Below the pieces are notes generated by a model that saw only the letters and a list, made by a program, of their open reading frames with translations, had not been told where the DNA came from and ran no database searches. Both the position numbers and the translations under genes were made by a program. Positions 45,881 to 58,800 of a DNA stretch of 64,000 nt are shown piece by piece (the first letter of the stretch is position 1; each line of letters starts with the position of its first letter). This DNA is from Amblyornis subalaris (Eukaryota; Chordata; Aves; Passeriformes; Ptilonorhynchidae), in the NCBI GenBank assembly GCA_018881555.1, contig JACAXG010000236.1, forward strand, positions 62,001-126,000, given 5' to 3'.

Positions 45881-47824
45881 TGAAGTTGAACCCTTCTTCT
45901 TGGTGCCAGATGATGCAACGGGGTAAAACAGCCACCGGCTGAAGCTTGTAAGGTTCAGGTTGGATCTTGGAAGAAAATTCCTCCCCAGGAGAGTGACCCT
46001 GGGACAGTCAAAGGGACCAGGGGCATCTCCACCCTTGCAGATTCCCAAGACTCAGCCAGACACTGCTGTGGCTTCCCTCACGTGATGGTTGGGTTGGAGC
46101 CTCTGGTGACCTGCCAGGACACTTGCCAGTGTCTGTGATGTGGGATATTTGCACTTATCCTTAGGCTGCTCACTTGCACGCTCTCCTCTGGCTGGCTGGA
46201 AGCTCATGGATGGGCTCATGCCTGGGTGATCCTCTGCTGTCCCAGGATAGCTTGGGGACCAGGCAGAGTTTAGAGTGCCCAACTTTCCTGGGGCACCAGC
46301 CCCAGCTTTGATGCCTGCATGAGTGGGAAAGTGCCCCCAGAGTAGGCTGGGGCAATTCCCAAATTCGCCTTGCTGGGCCACCATCACGACCATCATGGGT
46401 GGCTTCCCCCAAGTGCTCTTCAGCACTGACATGAAAAGATGTGTATAAGGACCATCTGATGTCTGTGAAAAACCTTTTCTATTANATTGTGTTTATTTTT
46501 GCACTTTTATTGCCTAAATTCAACTCCTTCCCTTCTCTTTTCCTAACCCATGAGCAGGTATTAATCTGAGTTGCTTGGAAGCCTCTTCAGTTTCTCCAAC
46601 AGCCTCCATTGTGGAAGGAGTGGGGCTTGGATGCCATCTCTGGTCTCATAGGCTGATTTTGTCTATTTTGTCTCTGGTGACACTGAGCTGATTCATCCCC
46701 TCCTTTTTCTGCACAGTGTGATGCCCCAGGACTAGTTTCAGCCATTTTCCTTCATCTGCCCAAGTAAAACCTGAAGGAAAGGGGGGGAGAGTGAANGAAC
46801 TCTGAAAGGTGACCAGGAGTCTGGGAAGCAACACTGACAAGTCCTGGGATGTCATTCATCAGCTTTGTGCTATGAGATGATACTCCTCCAGCCAGTGTCA
46901 GGCACTGTGCTGGCTCCAGCTCCACAATGCTGAGCAATGCCCAGGCGTGTGCTGGAGCCTCATCCCTTCCNGAGTGCAGTGCTGGGCTGGTTGCAGTCCT
47001 GGTTCTAGCTGGTCTCATCCCATTCTGGTGTCCANGAGCTGCCTCCATCACCTCTGAGATTGCTGTGGTTGACCTTTGGGCCTGGTGGTCTTCTGGGCCA
47101 TCATCCTGCACTGTGGGCAGCGCTCAGGATGGCTCAGTGGTGGGCANCGATGCTCCTGGCTCCAATGGAAGCAGACAACCCCAATTCTAATGGCAGGGAG
47201 TCCTGCTTAGGAATCTTGGTCAGAAACCATGTGGGAGAAGCCCTCAGCTTCTGGGCTGCCCCTGGGCTTGTCCCAGCCTTGCCCCATGGCAGCATCATGC
47301 CTGGGGCCGTGTGGAGACCCCAAATGCTGCCAGATTTGGCAGCCCCTGGGCAGGGGCTTAGAGAGCTGGGACAGTGCCCTGCACCCCAGTGCCCCCCCAC
47401 ATTTGTGTCCCACCACCCTGAGCACCCAGACAGGGATGGGCTCTCTTTGACCCATGGCCAGAGCTCTCTTGAACCTCAGCATCTGACCTGGGCTACACTG
47501 AGGAGTGTCTGACCATGAGACTGGTCAGCCACCGGGACAATGCTGGATACTGGGGGAAGAGGGNCTCCTCATCTTTCCCCCAGGGCTCATCTCTGATGCC
47601 AGGCGAGCACGTGTAGCAGCAACCCCAGCAGGGACCTGCCTCCCACCCTGTCTGCTGCTTGTTACCACCTGCCTGTTCTGCTGCGAGGTCATCCATCTCC
47701 GCANTGCATCCCACTCAGGACCAGGATAGCACCCAAGCAAGACTAGGCGATGCCCGGCATGTTACCTGCCCACGGAAAATGTGGGGCAGGGAGAGATGGC
47801 ACCCAGCTATGGAAGAAATACATT

Positions 47825-47830
47825 TTTATT
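47825..47830 (-). terminator. SCARF2: SCARF2 poly(A) signal
   Basis: AATAAA on the minus strand (TTTATT on plus), about 780 bp past the SCARF2 stop codon. Transcript end expected near 47805. Confidence 0.65.
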
Positions 47831-48609
47831 AGGAAAGCGCTCTGCAGAGGTGCCAGGCTCTCTCATACCAAACTAGTCCCTCCAACTCCGCTGGATGGGA
47901 TGCGGGAGCCCGAAAGGCGTCCAGCTCCATCCATAAATAGTGCTTCCTCCTGGCCAGGAGCAGCCCCGGGGCGGAGGGGAGGGAGGGTGGCATCGGTCGA
48001 AACCAGCTCGACCCCACGCCGGCCCGGCATAGCTGCGGCGGCACCGGCAGTGGAGAGCTGTGCCCGGAGGGCGCCGGGGCAGGGGGGCTGCTGCCAGCGA
48101 TGGATGTGGGGCACATCCCTGGCACTGCCCTGGGCGCTGAGCAGCAGCTCCCTCCCTCTCCCGCGCTCCGCGAGCCCGACAGACCGGAGTGGGGCGCGGG
48201 AAGCGAGCGGCTCGGTTACTGCAGAATATACCGTGGGCACGTCTAGTACAACAAGCGCTGCTTATGCGATCGATAATACTGCTACAAAAAAGGGGGGGGG
48301 ATACGCCACACACGGAGCCCCTCGGGGTGGCGGCAGGGCCGGCTCCCTGCGGTCCCGCCCTGCGCGGGGAGGGAGNGCGAGCGGCCAGACCCGGGCAGGG
48401 AGCCGGAGCAGGGCACAGATGGAGGGACCGGGTCCTACGGCAAGGGGGACTAAGGCAAAAAGAGGGATGAGTGAGGTGGAGGGGGATAAAGGGAGGCTCG
48501 AGGCTCTTCCAGTGCCCCCTGCCCAGTCCAGGCTCCCACGTGCGCTGGTTGTGCTGGCAAATGTCCTTCCCGGTGTGCGGCCGGTGCGGGGCCGGTGCCC
48601 GGTTCCTGG
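47831..48609 (-). other. SCARF2: SCARF2 3' UTR
   Basis: GC-rich sequence between stop and poly(A) signal. Mostly unique; the part at 48220-48290 (ACCGTGGGCACGTCTAGTAC, TATGCGATCGATAATACTGC) looks unlike its surroundings and could be a conserved UTR element. Confidence 0.55.
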
Positions 48610-49814
48610 TCACTGCACTGCCTGAGCAGGCACAGCAGCTGCCCTGGGCGGCTCGAGGCTGGCTTCCCGGCTCTTCTTCCTGGGAGGCTTCTTAATGGGG
48701 GTTTTCTTGGCTGCCTGCTCGCTGGGGAGAGCCTGATCCTGCCCGCTGCCGGTGCTTGGCTTCTCCACCCACTTGGGCTCCCCGGCTGCCGTCTCGGCCG
48801 CCGCAGGGATCAGTTTTTGCAGATGGGGAGAGGTGGGCAGCAAGGGTTTGCTGGTCTTCTGGCCGCCGGCGGCCGCCGAGCGCTTGGCTTTCTGTGGAGG
48901 GGTGGGCTTCTCCCGCTGGGCGCCCACCCCGTTCGCCCGGACGCCTCCGTCCCCTTTGTTGAGGCTCTGAGTCTTTTCCTTCAGCTGGGCGGCCAGCTCG
49001 GAGGCCAGCTGGGGATGCAGCGGCTCGGAGCGGGGTTTGCTGGTGCCGGGGCTGCGAGGAGCATCCCTGGTGTCCCCGGCCCGCCGCTCCGGCTGGAAGG
49101 CACCCATCTTTCGGAAGGCGTTCTGCACCGCCCCGTTGATGCTCTCCATCGGTTCCGAGCCGGCTTTGCTCCTCTGCTTAGGCCTGGAGGGTGACTGGGG
49201 CTCCCCGGCGAGGCCGGATTTGCCCTCGGGGACGCCGGGCTCCTTCGGTTGCTTCTGCGTTTTCTCCTTGCCCCGGGAGCCGCCCTTCTCCTCCGCTCTG
49301 CCCTGCACATTGGCCGACGTCTCGCTCGGGCTCCTCTTCCTCTTGGCCAAGCCCTGGCCTTGCTCCGGGCTGCTGGACCGGGCAGCCGCTTGGTCTGGCG
49401 ATCGGCCGGGCGCCGGCAGTGAATTGGACTGGCCGCAGTTGTACCTGCCGTGGATCCAGGAGACTTTCGGCTTCGTGGCCGGGTCTGGAGGACGGGGCTT
49501 GGTCCTTTCCGGGGATGGCGGCTTCCCTGGGCTGCGGGGCTCTGCAGCGGCATCCTCCTCCTCCTTGGACTGCTTGGAGAGGCGGGCGACCCGGGCGTAG
49601 AGCGCGGCGCCGGCCGAGCCCGAGCCGCAGGAGGAGCGTTCGCTGTCCGAGGACTTGAGCAGGGGCGTCTCACTGCTGTCGGCCGGGAAGGCTCTGACGG
49701 AGCCCGTCTCCTTCAGGAACGTGTATTCGCCCGCTTCCTCCCCGCCGGTCGGGGCCACCAGCTTGTCCCCGGGGCTGGCAGGTGTCCCTCTGTCCCTGCT
49801 GTCACCCACGCTCT
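48610..49814 (-). CDS. SCARF2: SCARF2 last exon, cytosolic tail and stop
   Basis: 1205 bp, 400 residues plus TGA. Low-complexity Ser/Pro/Lys-rich tail with conserved islands: SSDSERSS, ALYARVARLSKQ, PPDPATKPKVSWIHGRYN, QREKPTPPQKAKRS and KKTPIKKPPRKKSREASLEP. Probably disordered. The GC bias leaves long shadow frames on the opposite strand. Confidence 0.95.
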
Positions 49815-52800
49815 CTGTGGGAAGAGAGCACAGGGTGTGTCAGGTGGGACGTGTCTGAGGAGCGGAAGGACCCAGATGCTCCCGCAGGACAGTGGCCTCC
49901 CAGTCAGGCTCCCAGTCAGGGACCTCCTGGCTCTTAACCCTGGCGCGGCAAACGCCGGGGGAGGGAGTTTTAAAACTGCGTGGGAGGCAAGACTGGAACT
50001 TGCACCCCTTCCTGCGGCAGGAGGAACCAGGGTGACAAGGTCTCCACCGTGCAAGGGTGGCACCGAGCAAGGCCCGTACTGATGACCCCGAAGTCTCCTG
50101 GGTATGCACCCCATCCCCTGCTCACCTTCGTGGGGGACGCAGTACACGGGCCCCTCGTCCGTGGTGTCAAAGGAGGAGAAGGAGCCACGGGATGACCAGG
50201 ATGGGGAAGGCTGCTCCACCACGGAGGGTGGCTCGATGAAGCTGCAGTTCAGGGTGTTTTCCAGGTCATGGTGGGCCACTGCGAGGGCAAGGAACTGCTG
50301 TCAGTGCCTGTCCTGCCGAACCCCCCAGTCCCCGCTGTCAGCCAGGAGGGTGGGATGCTGCACAGCTCCCTGCTGCCNGGTTTCTGATGGGTGTTGGGGA
50401 CAGGGGCAGCATCTGAGGCGTGAGGACACCTCTTGCTGCACAATCCCTCAGCCAAGTGCCCACAGAAGCCAGCAGCCAGCAGTGGTGGTGACGAGCATTG
50501 CCCATGCTTGGGCTGTGGGCAGCAGAGTCCGTTCAAGTCTCATACCTCCACCTATCCCCCTCTCCAGCTGCCCAAACTGAGGATGCACATGGTGGACGGA
50601 TGAGCCACCCAAACCCCTGGGTCCCACGAGGACTTGGTGAATGTCCTGGTGGTCACCTATGAGCTGTGCACCCCGGCACAGCCACCCTGCAAAGAGAGTC
50701 CTGGCACTGTGACTGTCCCCTTCCCAGGGAAAGAAATCAGCTGCCGGCTCTAATTCCTCTAATTCCTACTTCAGCGTCACCGACTACATTTTCCTCTTCC
50801 TTGAGATTCTGCACAAGGGTGCAGAAGGATGATCAAAGGATGCCTGCAGCAGGGGGATATACATCACTTTTTTTCTCAGTTCTGCCACTTTTCAATCCCT
50901 TTGCCAGCTTCTCCCATCCTGAAGCTCAGTAGGAGTATCCCTCCCTTCACTCCTTGGCGCTACCTCTCTGCTGAGGGGCCACCCACAAAGAAGAGTAGAA
51001 GAGACAGACCACCAGAAAAAAACTTGGTGTTAAATAAAAGAGAAGCTGAGCAGCTAGAGTTGTCTGGGCTGAAAGGACATTTTTTTCCAGCTTGATCATT
51101 TTTAAGGCTTTTTACTGGATAAGCTCAAGTCCCAACACACCCTGTGGGGCTTCCCAGGTGCCCACAGCTTCAGCATCATCCTTGGGTACCCACAGGACCA
51201 TGACAGCATCCAGCTGGGAGGAGGGACTGGCCCTCCAGAGAGCCAGGCAGCATCAGATGCTCTTGGCCCCATCCCCATCCCGCTGGCTTTTGCCCCCGGG
51301 ATGGTGACAAGCTGCCTCCAAGGCCAGACAGAGCCTCGCTTTGGAGCAAGGGCTGCAAAAGGGTGGTCCTAGAGGGTGGTCAGGCACTGAACAGGCCTCC
51401 CGGGAAATGGTCACGGCTTCAGAGCTCCAAGAAGAGTTTGAACAATGCTCTCAGGCACAGGGTGGAATTGCTGGGGTGTCCTGGGCAGAGCCAGGAGCTT
51501 GGACTGATGATCCCTACCAACTCAGAATATTCCATGAAATACGAAAACCCTGTGCACAGACAGGGTCCCAGCTGCATATGGATATTTCCAGGTAACCTCT
51601 GACCACCCATCCCAACTGCATCTCAATCTCAACTGCATCCCAATCCCAACTGCATCTCAGTCATGCTGCAATTTCCCGCTTGGACTGTTTGATTCTTGCA
51701 GCACATCCTTGTTTTACAATAAAATAACTTTTAGTGTTATTGGGATGCCCACTGGAACGTTTTTCCAGTATTAGGGAATCTGGCTTCAGCCATGTAGGGC
51801 CGTTAAAAGGACGGCAGTGCTGCACACTCACCCCTGCATAGTTTGGCTTCTTGGAGTAAGGAAAAAAAAAACCCCAAGCAGAGATATTTAAAGAGCAAAT
51901 GGCCCAGAGAGGGGGAAGCGGCAGTTCCAACATGGCTTTCCTTGTAATGAAAACCAAAAAGAGAAAATTAAAAGCAGCCGTCTGGAAGCGGATGAAGGGA
52001 GATGCTTCCTGAGAGGAGGCGTGACGAGCGGCTGGGACTCACGGCCACGAGGCGACTCCGGGACTCCAGTGAGACCCAGGACACAGTCAAAGGATAAAAT
52101 GAGGATATGTAGTGCACCTGGAGGCTTCAGGAGGCTCGGGGGCTCTGGTGTGGTCCCCAGGGATTTATCTCCCCTTGGCAATATATCATGGGCTGCTGGG
52201 GCTGGGNGAAATGTGGATGCTTCCTGCATATCCCTACCTGTCACTGCTCCCCAAAATCTCCTGGAGCCACAGCATCAGGATGACAAGCCCAGTCCTGTTT
52301 GCACAGTGGCCAATTGGTCTCACTGCTTCCAGGATGAAGCAGAGCAGCAGAACCATGGAAGGGGGATCCCAGAGCCTTGCTTGCCACCCCCTCCCANTCA
52401 TCCCAAGCTCCCCGTAATCGGCATCACCTTTGGGGTTGGTTGAGCCTTGCTGCTTGGAGAGATGACGTGGTGGGGTGCAGGGCTCAGGTTAGCCCCAGCA
52501 TCTTCAGGCTGACACGTGACCGACACCCACGCTGGTACCACTGACACCTGAGGAGCCAATCCCGCACATAGGGATGCCCAAACCCTGACGCCCGGTGTCA
52601 GCCCATGGCGTGGCCCTGCAGGCTNCCAGCTCGGCTGCGATCCCCAGGGACATGCTGTGGATCCAAAGCTGGTGCCAAGGCTGGGGAGTAGCTTTTGAGG
52701 AAGCAACCTGGGGTTCCAGGCACCTGATGAACTTCAGTGGGACTTCAAGACCTGCAGTCCCACCTGGGAAGGTTCTACCATGTGTAGGCTTGTGCTCTCT

Positions 52801-55800
52801 GGTGTTTGAGTCCAGAGGGGAAAACCCACCTGGTGCCAGCAAACACATGGCCAAGAATGTGAGTAGATCCAGTGTGACCACTGACTGGGCATCAGTCAGC
52901 ACCAGTTTCACTGTGACATCCCCATGAGGTCCTGAGCACCTCCTGCACTGACTTGACGCTTGGGATGGGGCACTTCAGCATCCCCTGGACCCTCCCGCTG
53001 GGGCAGGACCAATGCAGGGAACAAGTGGCCTCTGCCAGTGGATATTGGGCGCTGTGGCTTCCACAGCATCGGGTGGGGTCATGATGTGGCATCCTGGTCA
53101 CCGGGCATCAGGGGTGTAGCTGTCACAGACAACCCAACAGGGCCCCAGCACCCTGGGGTGCCCAGACCCAGAGGGGGCTGGAGGCATTGCCAGACCACAT
53201 GTCATTGGGAGTGGGAGCTGCTGGAACCCATACGGGCTCCGCTGTGCTGGATAACACCAGGCAAGCCCTGACCAAAGCCTTTCCCTGCAGTGAAATGACA
53301 ACCCTCAGCCCCACAACAGACTCCAGGAACAGCCCCAGCCCTGCCGGGACCCGAGACCATCCTGAGCACCCTCAGCCTTTCCTGGGCGGCTGCTGCCCTG
53401 TGTACACAGCGCGAGCGGCTGGACCGGCGCCAGCAGCCTGCAGGCAGCCCCCCGTGAGCCCCCCTGCCCTCGCTGCACACAGGCACCCTCTGTCCTCTCC
53501 GAGCCCTTCCTGGCCCCTTCCACAAACACAGCCTCTGTGATCCTCTGTTATCCTTGCAGCAGGAATGTTTCTTGGGCCCCGGCACACCCTGCTCCAGGCA
53601 GGGATTTGCTGTGCCCNACGTGGTGAGGGGTCACCTCCCCAACTTTGATGCTGAAGGTCGAGCATGGTGTGCAGGGTTGGGGGTCACCTCTGTGTCCCAC
53701 CTGGGATAAGGGATTTGGCCTCATGCTGAGCCACTGTGCACCAGGATGTGGCTGCTTGGGGGATTCCACCAGCATGGCATACCCAGGGAGATGATGGGCT
53801 CAGGAAGAGGGGCTGGGGCAGAACCCCATCCCAGAGCAGGGTGGGGATTGCTGCCTTCACGCCAAGTTTATTCAACAGGGTTGCAGCAGATCCCTAGCTC
53901 CTCACACTGGAAAGAGGCACAAGGAGGGTTCAGAGAGTACAGNGGACAGCAGCCCCCAGCTGCCGGGATGCAGGGGGTCCCCAACAGCCCTGACAGTGCC
54001 AGGTCAGGGGCTTTGCCAGGTGTCAGCAGCTCCCTACAAGCCCATTCTGTGCCTGGGCAGTGTGGGAAGTTCAACCCAAATCTCTGCCCCTCCATCCTCA
54101 ACTGTGCTGTGCATGGCGGCAGGGTGGGCATCCCCCTGCTCTCTATCCCCAGGCAATGCTGGGGCAGGGTTATCTCAAGATCAAAAGTGCTAAGGAGGCA
54201 TTTTGCTGAGTGACAGGGACCATTCCTCTCCAGGAGAACNTCAGGAGAGTAAACCCGAAACTGCTCAGCAGGGCTCCAGCACCAGGTACAACCCTTGCAC
54301 CCTCACAAAGCAAAATGTTCTTGGAGATCCAGAAGCTGCAGACGGGAAGTGCTGAGACCCTGGGAGCCAGGCCACTCTCACCAACCATTGTAACGCTCCC
54401 AGGGACCCATGTGTCCCTGTCACTACCCTGCTGTGCTCACTGCCCTGGTTTGGGGCTGCAAAGGATGCGCTCACTGCCCCGACAGGAGTGAAGCCTGGCT
54501 CTCTGCACCCTCCCCAAAGCCCAGCACCTTACCCGTGACCTTGGGCAACTTCTGGCGGCGCAGGGGGATACGCGGGAGCTTCATCCCGATGCGNCTGAAG
54601 CGCCCGCACAGGCGTCTCGGCGGCTTCTTGGCTGCTGCTGGGTCCTGGCTGGAGCTGCACAAAGGGAATGGCACTGTCAGAGGCACCGCTCCCCTCCTGC
54701 GGTGGGGACAGCCTTCGTGGGCAACAGAAAGAGGCAGGAGCTCAGGGATGCTGCAAGTGCAAAGGGGGTTTTGGAGTGATAATGGGGTGGACCGAAGCAG
54801 GGGCATGCCCAGGGAGTAGGAGTTGGGGATCTACAGAGGCTGCTGCCGGCACCGGGCACCAGCCTGCACCACACCAGGATGCAGAGCTACGCCAGGGAAT
54901 GATGGCAAGGCCAGCTCCAACCACAGTCATTGGCAACCCAGCCCCAAAACACCCGCAGGGCCTGGTACAGGCCCTGAATCTTTAAAAAAAAATAAAAACC
55001 ATCCCAACCTGAAGCCAAACACGTGGCTTCTCTTTATTTGCTCTCTGGTTTTGAAGCCTCCTGGGGCTGAGTTTTCAAGCAATTTTCTGCAGCCACAGCA
55101 GTGAGTGGCTTTGTGTGCTGACTCGAGGGAACCTGCGCCGTGCCCACCACCCCCTGCAAGGGACCATGACAGGACAGCACCATGGGTCGCCCAGCAGTAT
55201 GTGGACACTGTGGTCTGGGCACCCTGGGAGAGAGGAAACTACCTGGAGCCATTCCCCCCCTTCCCTGTGCCATTCCTCATCCTGCTGCGCTTGCGCTTTA
55301 TCTGCAGCATAATTACCTGCAGCCCCCAGGCTCTCCAAGCCAGCTGTGCTGGGCTGGGATTGAGCTGGCAGGGCTGCAGGGGGAGGCTTCTGGAAAATTC
55401 CTGTGCAGTGGCTGGCGGCACGAAGGGGTTTTCTCTGCAGCCAGAGGAGCTCCAACAGCCCACTCCTCCCTGCTGAGCAGCACAAACCTTTCACCTGCCA
55501 CGGATCTGTCCCCAGCCGTCCTCATGGTGGGGTGTTAACCTGGTGCTGCCAAAATGCTGCCAGCATCCTGACCTTGCTGCTGGAACCCACCCTCCCAGCC
55601 CTGATCATCCCCATGTGCGACAGTCAGCATCCCCCNGTCCCCCAGGCCTCAGCCCAGGAGCTTGTTCTGGGGGTCTTGGCCACGTCCTGATGCCCTTGCT
55701 ATACGTCAGAGTTCCTTTTGCAGATCAGCTCCAGACCCCAGAGACTGGAGGGGACTTGGTGGGTCTCCATGAAGTGATGGCCCACAAGAGGGAAACAAAT

Positions 55801-58800
55801 TCAGGAAGAGCAGGAAAGGGCTCCCCAGGTGGGGCTCGCCCTGAGCATCTCCATCAGCCCTGATGATGCAGCAGGACCTGCTCACACCCACACGGTGTCC
55901 CGTAGGCAGCACTATCCTGCCTCAGTTTCCCTACAGCACCGCTGTCCCAGCATGGTCTCTGCATTGCCCTGTCAATCCCAGACCCCGCTGGTGCCCCACA
56001 TTCCCACCCTGGTGAGATCCCTCCCGGCCCTGGCACTCACCCGCAGGCTTCATCCTTCTTGCGGCAGACGCAGCAGCAGCAGAGCAGGGAGAGCAGAAGG
56101 ATGAGCAGCAGCGCCAGGAGGGCCCCTGCCCCGATCACCCCCATCCTCTGGTTGGCCTCTGCAAGGCAGACCCACGGCTCAGCCCAGGGCCAGCCCCGTG
56201 GCAGAGCCTGGCACCCCAGCCCGTGCCCGCTGGCACTCACCCATGTGGCAGGCACCCGTCAGGGGGTCGCAGGCGCCATCGTGGCAGCTGCAGGCGTCGG
56301 CACAGTTGGCTCCGTAGCGCCCGGGAGGGCAAGTCAGGTTACAGCTGGAGGGAAAGGCTGGGTGAGAGTGGTGCATCCCCCACCTCGGGCACAGCAGTGG
56401 GTGGTGGCCACCTTCTCCCAAACCCTCCATGCTCCAGGGAGCACTTCTCCAGTTTGCTCCGACACAGCTCCTCCACACCCTGCGGGACCCCGTAATCCAC
56501 AAGGATCAGCAGCCCGTCACCCANCCAGTGGCTTTGCCCATCACTTGAGATTTGGCCCAGCTGGATCTCAGACACTCTCACTGCTTCCTGCATGGGACCT
56601 CACCATTAGACACAGTAATTAGGAAAGGTCATTAACCCAGCAGTCACATCTAAAGACACCCTTGTGTCACGCACAGGGATTCCAGCCCAGCTCAGTGGTG
56701 ATGTGGCCACGGCGCTCCAAGGCCCCCCCACGCCAAGCCAGGCAGAGCCACAGTGGCCACAAGCTGGGAAGGTGCCCAGATTTATTTTTTTTGCCTCCAA
56801 GAACGAAAAACAACATAGCAGCCCCAAGACCCTCCCAGTTTGGTTATGCCCGGTGTCAGATCTCCACTGCTGGTAAAATGACCCCTGATAGTGTCACAGA
56901 GATGACGGGGACATGCATGAATGGGCATCAGTCCATGAGTATCAAGGGTTTGAGCACAGAAGACACATGCCAGGCACATGCCAAAGCCCCCAGGCCTCTT
57001 GGTGTCAGCAGGACCGACCCAACCTGCCTCCACAGCCGTGGGCCAGGCACTGCAGAGCAGGACCCGGATGGATTTGGGAGATGCTGGCAGCTCTGCTGGG
57101 CACCAAACCCTCTGCCAGCTGCATCCCAGCTGGAGCAGCTGCAGCTGGAAGGAGCCACTGGGCCCCAGCCCAAAGCCGCTCCCCCAGGGACACAGCTGCC
57201 CCCAGTCCTCGGTGCCGTGCCCCGAGGCGGCTCAGCCCATTTCACACTCCAACAACTTGCAAAGTCCTGCCGGCCAAGCCTCGTGCCCGTCGTGTGCCTG
57301 CCTCGGGCCTGCTGTGTGCCCATCGTGTGCCTCTGTGTGCCTGCTGTGTGCCTGCCCTGTGCCTGTCCTGTGCCTGCTGTGTGCTCACTGAGTGCCTGCC
57401 TTGTGCCTGCCCTGTGCCTCTGTGTGCCTTCCTTGGGCCTGCTGTGTGCCTGTCCTGTGCCTGCCCTGTGCCTGCTGTGTGTCTGCCGTGTGCCCGCCCT
57501 GTGCCTGCCCTGTGGCCACAGTGTGCCCGCCAGGATGGGTGCCAAGCCCCCCCGTCTGCTGCCGGGCAGGAAATGCAGCAGAACAGGAGCAGGGATAGTA
57601 CCCCAGCAACGCAAGACCTTTCACCCCACCACTTGGCCCCATATTTCTGCCCCAGGCTGAGATTTTGGGAGAGCAGCAGATGGTGATCTTTTTCCAGGAG
57701 GGTCCTGACATTTCTGGGAAAGACAGGGAGAAGATAAAGCACTTTGTGCACACACAAATATTTTAGCAGCTGCTCCTTTAGCATCCTCCCGACACAGAGC
57801 TGAGAGGACACCCCTGCATGGTGAGGACATCGTTTCTGCCTTCCTTCCAGAAATCCCCTTTTTAGCAAAATTATACCCTGCTGGCAAAAACACTGGTTTG
57901 CACATAGTCACAGGGATCCGCCTGAGCACTGGGAATGTTCCCGAGTCCACCCGACTGCACCGCCTGGCACAGCTCAGCTCAAGGTTATGGCACCAGGGCT
58001 GCCTCCTGATCACCCCCCATCCCCATCATCCCAGTGCTGTGCCCCGGTCTCAGAACAGGTTAATCCACACTGCCCTCTGGCACTGTGCCGAAAGCATCAC
58101 AACACCCCCCTGAGGAGCATTTGGACNCTCTCACCTCTGCCTTGGCTACCAAAGGTGGCCACAATGCCCAGGACGGGCATCCTGAGCTGGTGTCTGGTGC
58201 CCAGTGGCTCTTCTAGCACCACAAGTGGTTGGCAAAGCCCCACAAAACCCCCCATCGAAGTGCAAGTCCTCCCAGTTTTTATGCCCCGAGCGAAATGTCA
58301 GCATGTGCAGGATGCCAGGCCCAAATGCCTGTCCTTGCCATGACCCNCAGTTAACTGCTGGGAAATCCTGAGCACCACTCGGCAGGACCTGGGGGAACTG
58401 TCTGCATGTCCCAGCTGGGTGGGAAACACTTCCCTCATCTTTTCAAACAACATTTCAGTCCCACGCTGGGAAAAAATACTTGAGCATGTAAGCAGGACCT
58501 CCATGGCCCTTGTGACCCTGGACAGGGGAAAGGAGGACGCCTGGGGAGGACCCTGGCCAGAGGCAGAGCTTGAAGCAGGAGCCCTCCACGGATGCTATGT
58601 CTGTGAGGCTGTTTGTTATTCTGGGATGTGATTTTCTCTCTTTTTGGATAGAAATTCCATCCTGGACTTGAAAATCCCCAACAAACCACCATTTTGTCCA
58701 TTTGTTTTTGCCAAACAGGCCTTTTCTAAAGCACACCTCTCACAGTGTCACCTTCCCCCTCTGCTCATCAAATCATCAAAATTATTGCCTGTCAGGAATC

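Larger units (their letters stand above)
36800..47800. other. Intergenic region between DGCR6 and SCARF2
   Basis: 11 kb with no recognised coding exon. Holds a degenerate GATGCAAGG minisatellite (41.4-41.7 kb), a possible conserved non-coding block (42.0-42.5 kb), an AT-only tract with TATCTA hexamers (43.1-43.7 kb) and one reversed CR1 copy (45.6 kb). Most frames are short and proline/cysteine-rich from base bias alone. Confidence 0.5.

Noticed and set aside
49037..49600. Plus-strand open frame of 187 codons opposite the SCARF2 tail
   Set aside because: Antisense shadow of a GC-rich, stop-poor exon; no recognisable motif.
56662..57660. 332-codon plus-strand frame and 228-codon minus-strand frame
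   Set aside because: Both owe their length to the 10-bp minisatellite within a SCARF2 intron.
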